Source: Marinomonas algicola (lineage in GTDB: Bacteria; Pseudomonadota; Gammaproteobacteria; Pseudomonadales; Marinomonadaceae). Taken from it: a stretch of DNA of 64,000 nucleotides. Of the stretch, positions 51,079 through 60,855 are shown piece after piece (within the stretch, counting starts at the first letter, position 1; each line of letters starts with the position of its first letter). The notes beneath the pieces are model-generated. The model saw nothing but the letters and a program-made list of their open reading frames with translations, was not told where the DNA came from and did no database searches. The position numbers and the translations under genes were made by a program. The stretch lies in the NCBI RefSeq assembly GCF_014805825.1, contig NZ_CP061941.1, positions 2,480,001 to 2,544,000 of the forward strand, written 5' to 3'.

Positions 51079-51948
51079 ATGCTTAACGTACAATGCTTGA
51101 TTGATGCTCGGGCAAAACTTGCCGAATGCCCTCGTTGGGACGAACAGAACCACGCTTTATATTATGTGGATATCGACTCATTCCAGTTATGCCGTTATGA
51201 CCTCGCCTCTGACTCACTAGAAACTCGTCAGTTCGATGAAGAAATTGGCTGCTTTTCTCTTACTGAGTCTGGTGGTTTTATTGCCGCATTTCGTTCAGGC
51301 GTGTATACGTTCGCCGATTTTCAAGGTGAACTCACGCCTTATTGGATAGCCGATTACGACATAAAAACCACACGCTTTAACGATGGGCGCTGTGATTTTA
51401 ACGGTCGCTTCTTGGCTGGCACCATGTACGCCCCAAAGGACGCGTTTAAAGGCGCCTTATATCAATTTTCTGATAACAACAAGACGCTATTAGATCAAGC
51501 GGCTTGGACATCAAATGGGCTGGCGTTTTCCCCTGATGGCACAATTATGTATTATTCAGATACGCCAAATCATATTGTTTATAAATTTGATTATGATATG
51601 GAAACAGGCAAAGCCTCTAATAAAAACGTTTTTATTGAATTCCCTAGAGGCCTTGGTAGACCAGACGGTGCGGCGGTCGATACCGATGGAAACTACTGGT
51701 CAGCACTTTACGCAGGACAAAGAGTCGTCAAGATCAATCCACAAGGTAACATTTTAGAGGAATACCCTGTTCCCGCTATTTATCCTACAATGGTTGCCTT
51801 TGGGGGGGCCAATATGAAAACACTCTTTGTAACAACATGCCGAGCCGCTCACACAGATGAAGAACTCGTGTCTTATCCTCAAGCGGGTGGTATTTTTGCG
51901 ATTGAAACATCCTCCACTGGGTTAATTGAACCCAGGTTTAAAAAATAG
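51079..51948 (+). CDS. SMP-30/gluconolactonase family protein
   Basis: A 289-residue six-bladed propeller enzyme from ATG 51079, preceded by TGGAGAC; the upstream ORF extension lacks family similarity. The metal-ligand glutamate is E18 in LAECPRWDEQ, the asparagine lies in TSNGLAFSPDG, and the aspartate in GRPDGAAVDTDGNYWSA, the typical divalent metal set. Family members hydrolyse sugar lactones. No sugar operon surrounds it, so the substrate is open. Confidence 0.88.
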   Translation: MLNVQCLIDARAKLAECPRWDEQNHALYYVDIDSFQLCRYDLASDSLETRQFDEEIGCFSLTESGGFIAAFRSGVYTFADFQGELTPYWIADYDIKTTRFNDGRCDFNGRFLAGTMYAPKDAFKGALYQFSDNNKTLLDQAAWTSNGLAFSPDGTIMYYSDTPNHIVYKFDYDMETGKASNKNVFIEFPRGLGRPDGAAVDTDGNYWSALYAGQRVVKINPQGNILEEYPVPAIYPTMVAFGGANMKTLFVTTCRAAHTDEELVSYPQAGGIFAIETSSTGLIEPRFKK

Positions 51949-51996
51949 AAACACCGTATACAACGCTATCCCATTAACAAACTAGATGAATTAACA

Positions 51997-53733
51997 ATGC
52001 GCGCAAGTAATTATTTATTTTCAACATTACGCAACTCCCCAACTGACGCCGTTGTCGTTAGCCATCAATTAATGATTAGAGCCGGTATGATACGACAAGT
52101 ATCTAAGGGGCTTTACACTTGGCTACCTACAGGCATAAAAGTGTTACGCAAAGCCGAAAAAATTGTCCGAGAAGAAATGCAAAATGCCGGCGCTCTTGAA
52201 GTATTAATGCCTGGTGTCCAGCCGTCTGAATTATGGATGGAAACCGGGAGATGGCAAAAATACGGACCGGAGTTACTGCGCCTAAAAGATCGACACGACA
52301 GAGACTACTGCCTTGGACCAACCCATGAAGAAGTCATTACCGATTTAGCCCGAAATGAGCTTACCAGTTATAAACAGCTACCCTTAAACTTTTTTCAAAT
52401 TCAAACAAAATTCCGTGACGAAGTACGCCCCCGCTTTGGTGTAATGCGTTCACGAGAATTTTTAATGAAAGACGCCTACTCGTTCCATGTAAACCAAGAA
52501 TCGTTGCAGGAAACATACGATGTAATGCATCAAGCGTATTGTAATGTCTTTAACCGTATTGGTTTGGATTACCGCCCTGTTCGCGCTGACACCGGCAGCA
52601 TTGGCGGTGCATTTTCTCATGAGTTCCATGTGCTAGCCGAATCAGGAGAAGATGATATTGCGTTTAGCGATTCTTCTGACTTTGCTGCCAATGTTGAATT
52701 AGCGGAAGCCATAGAGCCAAAAGCCGTCGCTGATGATGCCACACAAGACATGGAAGAGGTTTTCACACCCAATTGTAAAACCATACAACAAGTCGCCAAT
52801 TTTTTAACATTGCCTGTTGAAAAAACAGTAAAAACAATGCTTATCAAAGGACTCGATGAGAACGGAAACCCGACCATTATTGCTTTGGTTTTACGTGGTG
52901 ACCACTCAATCAATGAGATCAAGGTTGAAAAAATTGCAGGCGCTGTTATTCCGTTTGAATTTGCTGAAGAAAATGACATTACCCGTGCCGTAGGGTGTGG
53001 CCTAGGATCCATTGGACCTATTGGTTTAAAGGATAAAGGCATCCGGGTCATTGTTGACCGATCTGCCGCTGTTATTTCTGATTTCTGCGCTGGAGCAAAC
53101 AAAGACGATCATCACTTTGTTGGCATTAACTGGTCAAAGAACTGCCCAGAATTTGACGTTGCTGACTTAAGAAATGTAGTTGAAGGTGATCCCTCTCCTG
53201 ACGGTCAAGGTCAGATTGTTATAAAACGCGGCATCGAAGTAGGCCATATTTTCCAATTAGGTCAACAATATGCCGAGTCTATGAACGCGACTGTACTAGA
53301 TGAAAATGGCAAAAGCCAAGTCATGTGGATGGGCTGCTATGGAATTGGTGTTACTCGTGTTGTTGCGGCCGCTATAGAACAAAACTACGATGATAAAGGC
53401 ATCGTTTGGCCTGAATCTATCGCTCCCTACGATGTCGCCATAGTCGCGATGAATTATGACAAATCTGAAGACGTTCGTTCCGTTTGTGACGATTTATACA
53501 ACACTCTTACTAAAGCTGGCATAGACGTTATTCTTGACGATCGAAAAGAACGACCAGGAGTGAAGTTTGCTGACTGTGAATTACTGGGTATCCCTCACAG
53601 AATAGTGGTTGGAGATAAAGGGCTTGCTAAAGGAGAGTTAGAATACAAACACCGACGCTCTGGCGACAGCGAAGACATTGCTTTGGATAGCGCCGTTGAC
53701 ATTCTTCAGAGTAAAATGAACAAAACAACGTAA
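51997..53733 (+). CDS. proS: Prolyl-tRNA synthetase
   Basis: A 578-residue bacterial-type ProS (E. coli 572). Class II motifs are visible: motif 1 around AGMIRQVSKGLYTWLPTG, motif 2 around FRDEVRPRFGVMRSREFLMKDAYSFH, and motif 3 GIGVTRVVAAAIEQ. GPTHEEVITDLARNEL sits between. The editing insertion (INS) covers ~230-390 and the anticodon-binding domain is C-terminal. It charges tRNA-Pro and clears Ala-tRNA-Pro. Confidence 0.96.
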   Translation: MRASNYLFSTLRNSPTDAVVVSHQLMIRAGMIRQVSKGLYTWLPTGIKVLRKAEKIVREEMQNAGALEVLMPGVQPSELWMETGRWQKYGPELLRLKDRHDRDYCLGPTHEEVITDLARNELTSYKQLPLNFFQIQTKFRDEVRPRFGVMRSREFLMKDAYSFHVNQESLQETYDVMHQAYCNVFNRIGLDYRPVRADTGSIGGAFSHEFHVLAESGEDDIAFSDSSDFAANVELAEAIEPKAVADDATQDMEEVFTPNCKTIQQVANFLTLPVEKTVKTMLIKGLDENGNPTIIALVLRGDHSINEIKVEKIAGAVIPFEFAEENDITRAVGCGLGSIGPIGLKDKGIRVIVDRSAAVISDFCAGANKDDHHFVGINWSKNCPEFDVADLRNVVEGDPSPDGQGQIVIKRGIEVGHIFQLGQQYAESMNATVLDENGKSQVMWMGCYGIGVTRVVAAAIEQNYDDKGIVWPESIAPYDVAIVAMNYDKSEDVRSVCDDLYNTLTKAGIDVILDDRKERPGVKFADCELLGIPHRIVVGDKGLAKGELEYKHRRSGDSEDIALDSAVDILQSKMNKTT

Positions 53734-53833
53734 GTTATTCGCAAGATTTGCCCCATCTACACAATGGGTGGGGCAATAAGTAAATTGTAGACAAAGAACC
53801 TTCGACATAAACCAAACACCTCTAGGATTATTC

Positions 53834-54178
53834 ATGACAACCATTTATCACAACCCAAGATGCTCAAAATCAAGAGAAACATTGGCACTTCTTGAAGAAA
53901 AAGGCATTAAACTGACGGTTAGACTTTATATGGAAAACCGCCCAAAAGTGGATGAACTAAAAAACGTTTTACACTTTTTGTCATTGCAACCAATCGAGTT
54001 AATGAGGACAAAAGAGTCTATCTATAAAGAGCTCAATTTGCATCTACCCGAAACCACCGACGCACAAAGATTATCAGCCATGTGCCAATACCCTAAATTG
54101 ATTGAGCGCCCAATTGTCATTCATAAAGGCAAAGCCAAAATCGGTCGCCCTCCTGAACACGTCTTGGATTTATTTTAA
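53834..54178 (+). CDS. ArsC/YfgD-like arsenate reductase family protein
   Basis: A 114-residue thioredoxin-fold protein with the single catalytic cysteine in YHNPRCSKSRET (Cys ~10) and the closing motif RPIVIHKGKAKIGRPPEHVL. This matches YfgD-type glutaredoxin-coupled ArsC relatives, whose true substrate is often not arsenate. Its stop overlaps the ATG of wrbA (TAATG), and a DUF2069 gene follows; the same three-gene order is widespread in gammaproteobacteria. Confidence 0.88.
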   Translation: MTTIYHNPRCSKSRETLALLEEKGIKLTVRLYMENRPKVDELKNVLHFLSLQPIELMRTKESIYKELNLHLPETTDAQRLSAMCQYPKLIERPIVIHKGKAKIGRPPEHVLDLF

Positions 54179-54777
54179 TGCCATCACCCTATGTTCTCAT
54201 TCTTTACTATAGTCGCCATGGCTCGATTGCTGAGATGGCTAAATACATTGCCAGAGGAGCCAAAAAGCAAACGACGGTGGACGTAAAAATAAGACAAGTA
54301 CCTGATGTAGCAGCAACAACAACATCGTCTTCACCCTCCATTCCTGATGAAGGCGTTCCTTATTGCACATTGGATGAATTAGCGCAATGTCATGGCTTGA
54401 TTCTAGGAAGTCCGTCGTATTTCGGCAGTATCGCTGCGCCGTTAAAGCACTTCCTCGATCAAACATCGACTATTTGGATGACAGGGCAATTAATTGACAA
54501 ACCGGCTTCAGTCTTCACCAGCGGCAGCAGCATGCATGGCGGTCACGAAATGTGCTTACAAGCCCTTTCGATACCACTATTCCATCATGGAATGCTTGTT
54601 CAGAGCCAACCCTATAAAGCAAAAGAGTTAATGCAGACAAAAACGGGCGGCACGCCTTATGGGGCCAGCCATCTCGCCACGAGCACAAATAATACGGAGC
54701 TCAGCACAGATGAAGCCGCTCTTTGTGAAATGCAGGGATACAGATTGGCTAAATTGATCGATCAACTTAACAAGTAA
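54178..54777 (+). CDS. wrbA: NAD(P)H:quinone oxidoreductase WrbA
   Basis: A 199-residue flavodoxin-fold WrbA-family protein. YYSRHGSIAEMAKYIA is the FMN phosphate loop, and SPSYFGSIAAPLKHFLDQT and TSGSSMHGGHEM line the flavin site as in WrbA. It transfers two electrons from NAD(P)H to quinones, avoiding semiquinone. It is coupled by one-base overlap to the ArsC-like gene upstream. Confidence 0.9.
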   Translation: MPSPYVLILYYSRHGSIAEMAKYIARGAKKQTTVDVKIRQVPDVAATTTSSSPSIPDEGVPYCTLDELAQCHGLILGSPSYFGSIAAPLKHFLDQTSTIWMTGQLIDKPASVFTSGSSMHGGHEMCLQALSIPLFHHGMLVQSQPYKAKELMQTKTGGTPYGASHLATSTNNTELSTDEAALCEMQGYRLAKLIDQLNK

Positions 54778-54796
54778 AGAGAGGCCTTGAGTCATT

Positions 54797-55213
54797 ATGG
54801 CAAAAAAAGAAAGCGTTACTCAAAAAGAGAAAGCAAAAGCAACCTCTCTTTATTTGAAAACCTATCCTTTAATGGTGCTCAATTTGATGTCACTTATTGT
54901 GGTAATCAGTGTGCATCATTTATTTTTACAAAAAACCGTTTATGATCACCCCTACGCTTTTCTCTTGGCGACTGTATTGCCATTATTACTCATTGTACCG
55001 GGAGCACTTAAAGGAAGTTATCGTGGCGCAATCTGGATTTGTTTTGTAACATTGACCTACTTTATTGCCGGCGTGCTGAATTGGACACAAGGGATAAACT
55101 GGGCCTACGGAATGAGTGAAACTCTGCTTTCTTTGTCTCTGTTCCACCTAGCATTGATGTACGCAAGATGGAAAGGACTCAGTGAACTTCCACTCAAGAG
55201 CCAATCGCTTTAA
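54797..55213 (+). CDS. DUF2069 membrane protein
   Basis: A 138-residue inner-membrane protein with four predicted helices and the DUF2069 pattern (PLLLIVPGALKGSYRGAIW; YFIAGVLNW; SETLLSLSLFHLALMYAR). Function is unknown. It is the third gene of the ArsC-like/wrbA operon, with start 19 bases after wrbA. Confidence 0.87.
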   Translation: MAKKESVTQKEKAKATSLYLKTYPLMVLNLMSLIVVISVHHLFLQKTVYDHPYAFLLATVLPLLLIVPGALKGSYRGAIWICFVTLTYFIAGVLNWTQGINWAYGMSETLLSLSLFHLALMYARWKGLSELPLKSQSL

Positions 55214-55243
55214 ATAAATTTAACATTGCCAACATCAACACTA

Positions 55244-55284
55244 AAAAGGCCCCAGAGATAAATAACGATCGTCTTGGGCCTTTT
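55244..55284. terminator. Bidirectional terminator between DUF2069 and cysB
   Basis: AAAAGGCCCCAGA (55244-55256) pairs with TCTTGGGCCTTTT (55272-55284) with one wobble. It has an A-run on the left and a T-run on the right, so it serves both convergent genes. Confidence 0.9.
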
Positions 55285-55316
55285 ACATTTCATTACGCGG
55301 CACTAAGAAGTAAAAC

Positions 55317-56291
55317 TTAATAATGAGGGAGCTGAATCCCATCAAACAAAGCATCAACTTCACTTCGGTTTGCAAGGGACATAGCCTCAGACACAATCTC
55401 TTTTGTTAAATGCGGCGCAAAAGATTGAATAAAATCATACATATACCCACGAATAAACGTATTAGATCGGATGCCTATTTTGGTCATGCTGCTTTCAAAT
55501 AAGTGTGACACATCAATTGCGACAAGGTCGCTGTCTAGATTTTTATCGTATGCCATGGTCGCCACAATACCAACCCCTAACCCCAAACGCACATACGTTT
55601 TGATAACGTCAGAATCCGCGGCTGTAAAAACAACATTCGCTTCTAGGCCCGCCTCATGAAACGACTCATCCAATTGAGATCGGCCAGTAAAACCAAATAC
55701 ATAAGTGACTAATGAGTGTTTAGAGAGCTCTTCCAAAGTCAACTGTTCAGTCGAAGCCAATGGGTGCGTCTTAGGAACCACCACCGATCGATTCCAAGTA
55801 TAACAAGGCAACATAACCAAATTGCCAAACAGCTCTAACGCCTCCGTAGCAATGGCAAAATCCACACCACCGTCATTCGCCATTTCAGCAATTTGCATCG
55901 GCGTCCCTTGATGCATATGCAAGCTGACGTCTGGATAATCGGCGATAAAATTATGAATTACTTTTGGCAATGCATAACGAGCCTGTGTATGTGTAGTTGC
56001 TATATCTAAAGATCCTTTCCTTTCATCACTGAATTCTTTCGCTATTCGTTTGATATTTTTTGTTTGGCTAAGAATATCACCCGCCAACTCAAGAATTTTT
56101 TCACCTGCTGGGGTTACATGCGTCAAATGCTTGCCACTTCGAGCAAACACTTCGACACCTAATTCATCTTCTAATAAGCGAATTTGCTTACTCACTCCAG
56201 GCTGAGAAGTATATAAAGCTTGCGCCGTAGCCGACACATTTAGGTCATTACGTGCAACTTCCCAAATATATCTAAGTTGTTGAAGTTTCAT
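55317..56291 (-). CDS. cysB: LysR-type regulator CysB
   Basis: A 324-residue LysR protein with E. coli CysB length and order: N-terminal winged helix (MKLQQLRYIWEVARNDLNVS; TSQPGVSKQIRLLEDELG) and a C-terminal effector domain whose TTHTQARYALP segment binds the sulfate/N-acetylserine site. CysB activates sulfur assimilation genes. It is divergent from a TauE/SafE exporter gene across a 107-base gap, which it may control. The cysI gene further right is a likely target. Confidence 0.93.
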   Translation of the reverse strand: MKLQQLRYIWEVARNDLNVSATAQALYTSQPGVSKQIRLLEDELGVEVFARSGKHLTHVTPAGEKILELAGDILSQTKNIKRIAKEFSDERKGSLDIATTHTQARYALPKVIHNFIADYPDVSLHMHQGTPMQIAEMANDGGVDFAIATEALELFGNLVMLPCYTWNRSVVVPKTHPLASTEQLTLEELSKHSLVTYVFGFTGRSQLDESFHEAGLEANVVFTAADSDVIKTYVRLGLGVGIVATMAYDKNLDSDLVAIDVSHLFESSMTKIGIRSNTFIRGYMYDFIQSFAPHLTKEIVSEAMSLANRSEVDALFDGIQLPHY

Positions 56292-56398
56292 TAACGCCCC
56301 TTATTCTAAAAAGGTTTAAAAACATAATAAAATATTACTTTATAGAATAGTGAAAAACCTCTAATGTTGCCACAACAATTCTCACTAAGAAGTAAAAG

Positions 56399-57166
56399 AT
56401 GGATTTCATTTGGTACATTATGGCGGGTTCGCTCGTAGGTTTAGCCGTTGGCATCACGGGAGTAGGCGGAGGCTCTATCATGACCCCCCTATTATTAATG
56501 TTCGGCTTCCCACCTCATATTGCTATCGGAACTGACCTGATGTATGCAGGTTTAGCCAAAAGTACAGGCGTTATCATGCACGCAAAACAAAAGAATGTTA
56601 ACTGGAACATTATGGCCGCCATGGCCGCTGGAAGCATTCCAGCTTCATTATTAACCGTACTATGGCTATCCCAATACGATACACCGGATTTTTATCAAGA
56701 AATTTTGACATCCACTTTAGGTGTCATGCTCGTTGCGACCGCTTTGGTTATTATATTCAGAAAGAAACTGCTATCAGCGAGAGGAGCGGATCACCCAAAA
56801 TCAAGTCATAGCCGTTTACGGTACATTTTTTTTGCAGGCATTGTACTAGGTACTTTAGTAACACTCACCTCCGTTGGAGCAGGTGCATTAGGCACCGCCC
56901 TATTGATGTTACTTTTTCCCACTATGGCCGCTAGAAACATTGTTGGAACAGACTTAGCGCATGCCGTTCCGCTAACTCTAACGGCTGGAATTGGCCATGT
57001 CTTTTTAGGGAACGTTGATTACTCATTACTGGTGGCTCTTTTAATTGGCTCTATTCCTGCCATTTATGTTGGCACCCATATTTCCACCTATGTACCAAAT
57101 AAGGTTTTACAACCAGTTTTAGCTACAGCATTAATGGGATTTGGCGTAAAATACCTTTTCTTTTAA
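56399..57166 (+). CDS. TauE/SafE family (sulfite exporter-like) permease
   Basis: A 255-residue membrane protein with about eight helices in two repeats, each with a glycine-rich signature: GLAVGITGVGGGSIMTPLLL near the start and LTSVGAGALGTALLML near residue 160. TauE/SafE proteins export sulfite, sulfoacetate or related sulfur anions. Divergence from cysB supports a sulfur role; the substrate is not fixed. Confidence 0.88.
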   Translation: MDFIWYIMAGSLVGLAVGITGVGGGSIMTPLLLMFGFPPHIAIGTDLMYAGLAKSTGVIMHAKQKNVNWNIMAAMAAGSIPASLLTVLWLSQYDTPDFYQEILTSTLGVMLVATALVIIFRKKLLSARGADHPKSSHSRLRYIFFAGIVLGTLVTLTSVGAGALGTALLMLLFPTMAARNIVGTDLAHAVPLTLTAGIGHVFLGNVDYSLLVALLIGSIPAIYVGTHISTYVPNKVLQPVLATALMGFGVKYLFF

Positions 57167-57212
57167 ACATAATAACGACTTCGTCGATCAGCAAAAGCAA
57201 TTAGGATAAAAA

Positions 57213-58286
57213 ATGAGTGACTCCAAGTTAGAAGATTTAAATATTGCCTCATTCTCACCACTATTAACACCAGAGAGAATGAAGCAGGCTTTTCCTGTAA
57301 CGGAAGAAATTAGAGCGAGCATTACTAAAGCACGTGAAGACATCAAAAACATTCTTGATGGAAAAGATCACAGACTGGTTATCGTGATTGGTCCATGCTC
57401 TATTCATGACACCGAGGCCGCACTTGACTATGCCCGTCGATTGAAAGAACTGTCAAAAAAAGTGGATGACACCTTATTAATTGTGATGCGAGCTTATTTT
57501 GAAAAACCACGTACCACGGTTGGCTGGAAAGGGCTTATTAATGACCCTAACCTAGATGGTACGTTTGATGTAGAGAAAGGCATGGGGATTGCTCGCAAGC
57601 TGTTAATTGATCTTTCTGAAATGGGCTTACCATTAGCCACTGAAGCATTGGACCCAATTTCACCTCAATACATTCAAGATTTAATTAGCTGGTCAGCCAT
57701 TGGCGCAAGAACGACTGAGTCACAAACTCACAGAGAAATGGCATCAGGTTTATCGGGGCCAGTGGGATTCAAAAACGGTACAGATGGCTCTATGACAGTG
57801 GCCGTTAATGCGATGCAATCCGTTTCTCACCCGCATTCTTTTCTAGGTATAAACGAAGCGGGTCAAGTAAGCGTTGTGAACACGAACGGCAATGCGTACG
57901 GTCACTTAGTTTTACGAGGCGGTAATGGCAAACCAAATTATGATTCAGTTAACATCACATTGAGTGAGCAGGAACTAACAAAAGCCAAGCTTCCTCATAA
58001 CATCATGATTGACTGCTCCCATGAGAATTCAAATAAAAAACCTGAGATTCAACCCCTTGTCGCCAAAGACGCTACAAAACAAATCCTTGAGGGCAATAAT
58101 TCAATCATTGGTTTAATGATCGAAAGTAATATAGGCTGGGGCAATCAAAAAATTAACTCAGACAAAAGCCAGCTTGCTTATGGTGTATCCATTACCGATG
58201 CCTGCATAGATTGGAAAGCAACAGAAGAAACCCTGCTTGAAATGACGGATAAGCTGCGCGACGCCTTACCAAAAAGAAAACGTTAA
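57213..58286 (+). CDS. DAHP synthase (3-deoxy-7-phosphoheptulonate synthase), class I
   Basis: A 357-residue type I-alpha DAHP synthase, the first enzyme of the shikimate pathway. LVIVIGPCSIHD near residue 55 holds the metal-ligand cysteine, and MRAYFEKPRTTVGWKG, FKNGTDGS and IMIDCSHENSNK are the phosphoenolpyruvate and metal segments of AroF/G/H. Which aromatic amino acid inhibits it cannot be told from sequence by eye. It is a single gene with a strong downstream terminator. Confidence 0.93.
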   Translation: MSDSKLEDLNIASFSPLLTPERMKQAFPVTEEIRASITKAREDIKNILDGKDHRLVIVIGPCSIHDTEAALDYARRLKELSKKVDDTLLIVMRAYFEKPRTTVGWKGLINDPNLDGTFDVEKGMGIARKLLIDLSEMGLPLATEALDPISPQYIQDLISWSAIGARTTESQTHREMASGLSGPVGFKNGTDGSMTVAVNAMQSVSHPHSFLGINEAGQVSVVNTNGNAYGHLVLRGGNGKPNYDSVNITLSEQELTKAKLPHNIMIDCSHENSNKKPEIQPLVAKDATKQILEGNNSIIGLMIESNIGWGNQKINSDKSQLAYGVSITDACIDWKATEETLLEMTDKLRDALPKRKR

Positions 58287-58329
58287 CTACTGGCATTTTG
58301 CATTGATCCAGTAAAAAATTGATCCAGAA

Positions 58330-58368
58330 AAAAAGGGCCGCCAATTACGCATTAGCGGCCCTTTTTAC
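58330..58368. terminator. Bidirectional terminator between DAHP synthase and nfuA
   Basis: AAAAAGGGCCGC pairs with GCGGCCCTTTTT around an AATTACGCATTA loop, between the convergent genes. Confidence 0.9.
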
Positions 58369-58381
58369 AACGACATATTAT

Positions 58382-58963
58382 TTACATAAACGCATTATCT
58401 GTAACAGTATGGTCAGTAGAGTCTTTAACCCCGGTTAAGCCTGGCACTTTTTCGATAAGCGTTTTCTCAACACCTTCTTTTAACGTCAAATCGACCGCAC
58501 TGCAACCCTGACAGCCACCACCAAACTTTAATACGGCAATTTGGCCATCAACAACTTCGATTAAACTTACCTCACCACCATGAGCCGCCAATCCTGGATT
58601 GATATCGGAATACAACACATAGTTGATTTGATCTTCTATGGGACTGTCTGCAGACACTTTTGGCATTTTGGCATTCGGTGCTTTAATTGTTAGCTGACCG
58701 CCCATTTTTTCTTTTGAGTAATCAACAAACGCCTCATCTAAAAAAGCGACTGAATTCTTTTCGATAAGCACTTTTAATTTGGGCAAATTCAGTATTTCGT
58801 CAGATTCAACCGATTCTTCAGGACGACAATATGCCAAGCATGTTTCTGCATAAGGCGTTCCTGGTTGCTGGATAAACATTCTCACAGACATACCGTCAAC
58901 ATCTTGCTTTTCTAGCAAAGAAGACAAATATTCCTGAGCACTATCAGTAATTGTAATATTCAT
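58382..58963 (-). CDS. nfuA: Fe-S biogenesis protein NfuA
   Basis: A 193-residue protein from ATG 58963 (AAGG upstream), the usual NfuA length (191 in E. coli); the open frame continues upstream without similarity. The N-terminal half is a degenerate A-type scaffold domain and the C-terminal Nfu domain carries CxxC in GGCQGCSAVD, which binds a 4Fe-4S cluster for delivery to targets under stress. Single gene. Confidence 0.94.
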   Translation of the reverse strand: MNITITDSAQEYLSSLLEKQDVDGMSVRMFIQQPGTPYAETCLAYCRPEESVESDEILNLPKLKVLIEKNSVAFLDEAFVDYSKEKMGGQLTIKAPNAKMPKVSADSPIEDQINYVLYSDINPGLAAHGGEVSLIEVVDGQIAVLKFGGGCQGCSAVDLTLKEGVEKTLIEKVPGLTGVKDSTDHTVTDNAFM

Positions 58964-59193
58964 ATAAAACCTTATGTCAAACTCTAGGCAATTAATGGGG
59001 CTATAGTAACTCAAAACAACCCCCAAGCGAAAGACCAAGTAAAAAAGTAAGGTATTATTTTTATACCCCTGCCTGACCAATATGCCTTATTAGAAAAACC
59101 CCTAAACATATAGTTAAATATTCATTTTTAGAATAAGAGATTTTTGGTACAGTAAGCTTACTTTTAATACCATCCAATATAACGGTCCATTAT

Positions 59194-60855
59194 ATGTATC
59201 AATATGACGCCATTGATCACCAACTTGTTGCGGAACGCGTAGCACAATTTCGTGACCAGACTGAACGTTTTTTAAACAAAGAGCTGAGCGAGCAAGAGTT
59301 CTTACCATTACGTTTGCAGAACGGTTTGTATGTTCAACGTTACGCACCTATGTTACGAGTCGCTATTCCTTACGGCATGCTTTCAAGCAAGCAACTAAGA
59401 ACGCTTTCTGACATCAGTAGACGCTATGACAGAGGGTATGGTCACTTCAGTACTCGCCAAAATTTGCAATTTAATTGGCCAAAACTTGAAGAGGTACCGG
59501 ATATTCTGGCGGAACTGGCCGCTGTAGAGATGCATGCGATTCAAACAAGCGGTAACTGCATTCGAAACACCACAACAGATCAATATTCTGGCGTTATCGC
59601 TGATGAAATTGTTGACCCTCGCCCCTATTGCGAACTCATCCGTCAATGGTCTACTTTCCACCCAGAATACGCTTTTTTACCTCGTAAGTTTAAAATTGCG
59701 GTTAACGCAAACGAGAACTCAGATAGAGCCGCCACTCAGGTGCATGATATTGGTTTGCATATCAAAAAAAATGCCGCCGGTGAAATCGGCTTCAAAGTCA
59801 TTGTTGGTGGCGGTCTAGGTCGTACTCCTATGGTTGGCGTTACTATCTGCGAATTTATTCCACGCGCGGATTTATTAACCTACTTAGAAGCCATTGTTCG
59901 CGTATACAATCAACACGGCCGACGTGATAATAAATACAAAGCCCGCATTAAAATTCTAGTTAAAGCTCTGGGTATAGATGAATTTCGTTTGCGCGTTGAA
60001 GACGAATGGAAACATATTAAAAACAACGAAAGCACTGTCCCGGCCGCTGAGTTTGAACGCCTACAAAGCTTTTTCACTGAACCAAGCTACGAAGCATTAA
60101 CAGACAATCCAGGCGCGTTAACGGATAAGTTGGCCGAAAGTACTGGCTTTTCTCGTTGGTTTGAACGTAATACTTTCCCGCACAAAAAACCGGGTTATAG
60201 AATTGTTACGTTAACACTGAAAAAAGCCGGTCAAGCACCTGGAGATGCCACGGCAGATCAAATGGATAAAGCGGCTGATTTGGCAGATAAATACAGCTTC
60301 AGTGAACTGAGAGTTAGCCATGAGCAAAACCTCGTTTTAGCCGACGTTAGGCAAGACCAGTTGATCGAACTCTGGAACGACTGTAAAGAGGCTGGATTTG
60401 CCACACCAACTCTTGGTTTATTGACTGATATGATTTGTTGCCCTGGAGGCGACTTCTGCGCCCTTGCGAATGCTAAATCCATTCCAATAGCAGAGCAGAT
60501 TCAAGCTGAGTTCGAGAATTTGGACTACCTCTATGACATTGGTGATCTGGATCTAAATATTTCTGGTTGCATGAATGCCTGCGGCCACCACCATGTCGGT
60601 AACATTGGCATACTGGGTGTAGACAAGAAAGGCGAAGAGTTTTACCAAATTTCAATCGGCGGCGCATCGGGTCATGATGCCAGCATAGGTAAGATCTTAG
60701 GACCATCATTTGCCCAGGAAGAAATCAGTCGTGTAATCCATAAATTGATTGATGTTTACATCGGCCAAAGAACACCAGAAGAGCACTTTATTGACACCTA
60801 CCGTCGCATCGGAATCACACCATTCAAAGAGGCTGTATATGCAAAAGTTAATTAA
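59194..60855 (+). CDS. cysI: Sulfite reductase haemoprotein / nitrite-sulfite reductase
   Basis: A 553-residue sirohaem and 4Fe-4S reductase. It shows two ferredoxin-like/sirohaem repeats, with STRQNLQFNWPKLE in the first, and the cluster cysteines in MICCPGGDFCALAN and SGCMNACGHHHVGN (CxxxxxC and CxxxC). This single-subunit, DUF934-linked form is the assimilatory sulfite reductase of pseudomonads and relatives; nitrite is a formal alternative. DUF934 overlaps its last codons, giving a coupled pair. CysB lies 3 kb away. Confidence 0.9.
   Translation: MYQYDAIDHQLVAERVAQFRDQTERFLNKELSEQEFLPLRLQNGLYVQRYAPMLRVAIPYGMLSSKQLRTLSDISRRYDRGYGHFSTRQNLQFNWPKLEEVPDILAELAAVEMHAIQTSGNCIRNTTTDQYSGVIADEIVDPRPYCELIRQWSTFHPEYAFLPRKFKIAVNANENSDRAATQVHDIGLHIKKNAAGEIGFKVIVGGGLGRTPMVGVTICEFIPRADLLTYLEAIVRVYNQHGRRDNKYKARIKILVKALGIDEFRLRVEDEWKHIKNNESTVPAAEFERLQSFFTEPSYEALTDNPGALTDKLAESTGFSRWFERNTFPHKKPGYRIVTLTLKKAGQAPGDATADQMDKAADLADKYSFSELRVSHEQNLVLADVRQDQLIELWNDCKEAGFATPTLGLLTDMICCPGGDFCALANAKSIPIAEQIQAEFENLDYLYDIGDLDLNISGCMNACGHHHVGNIGILGVDKKGEEFYQISIGGASGHDASIGKILGPSFAQEEISRVIHKLIDVYIGQRTPEEHFIDTYRRIGITPFKEAVYAKVN

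Noticed and set aside
60749..60838. N-terminal extension of DUF934 into cysI
   Set aside because: It lies wholly inside cysI in another frame; the DUF934 family starts at the ATG at 60839.
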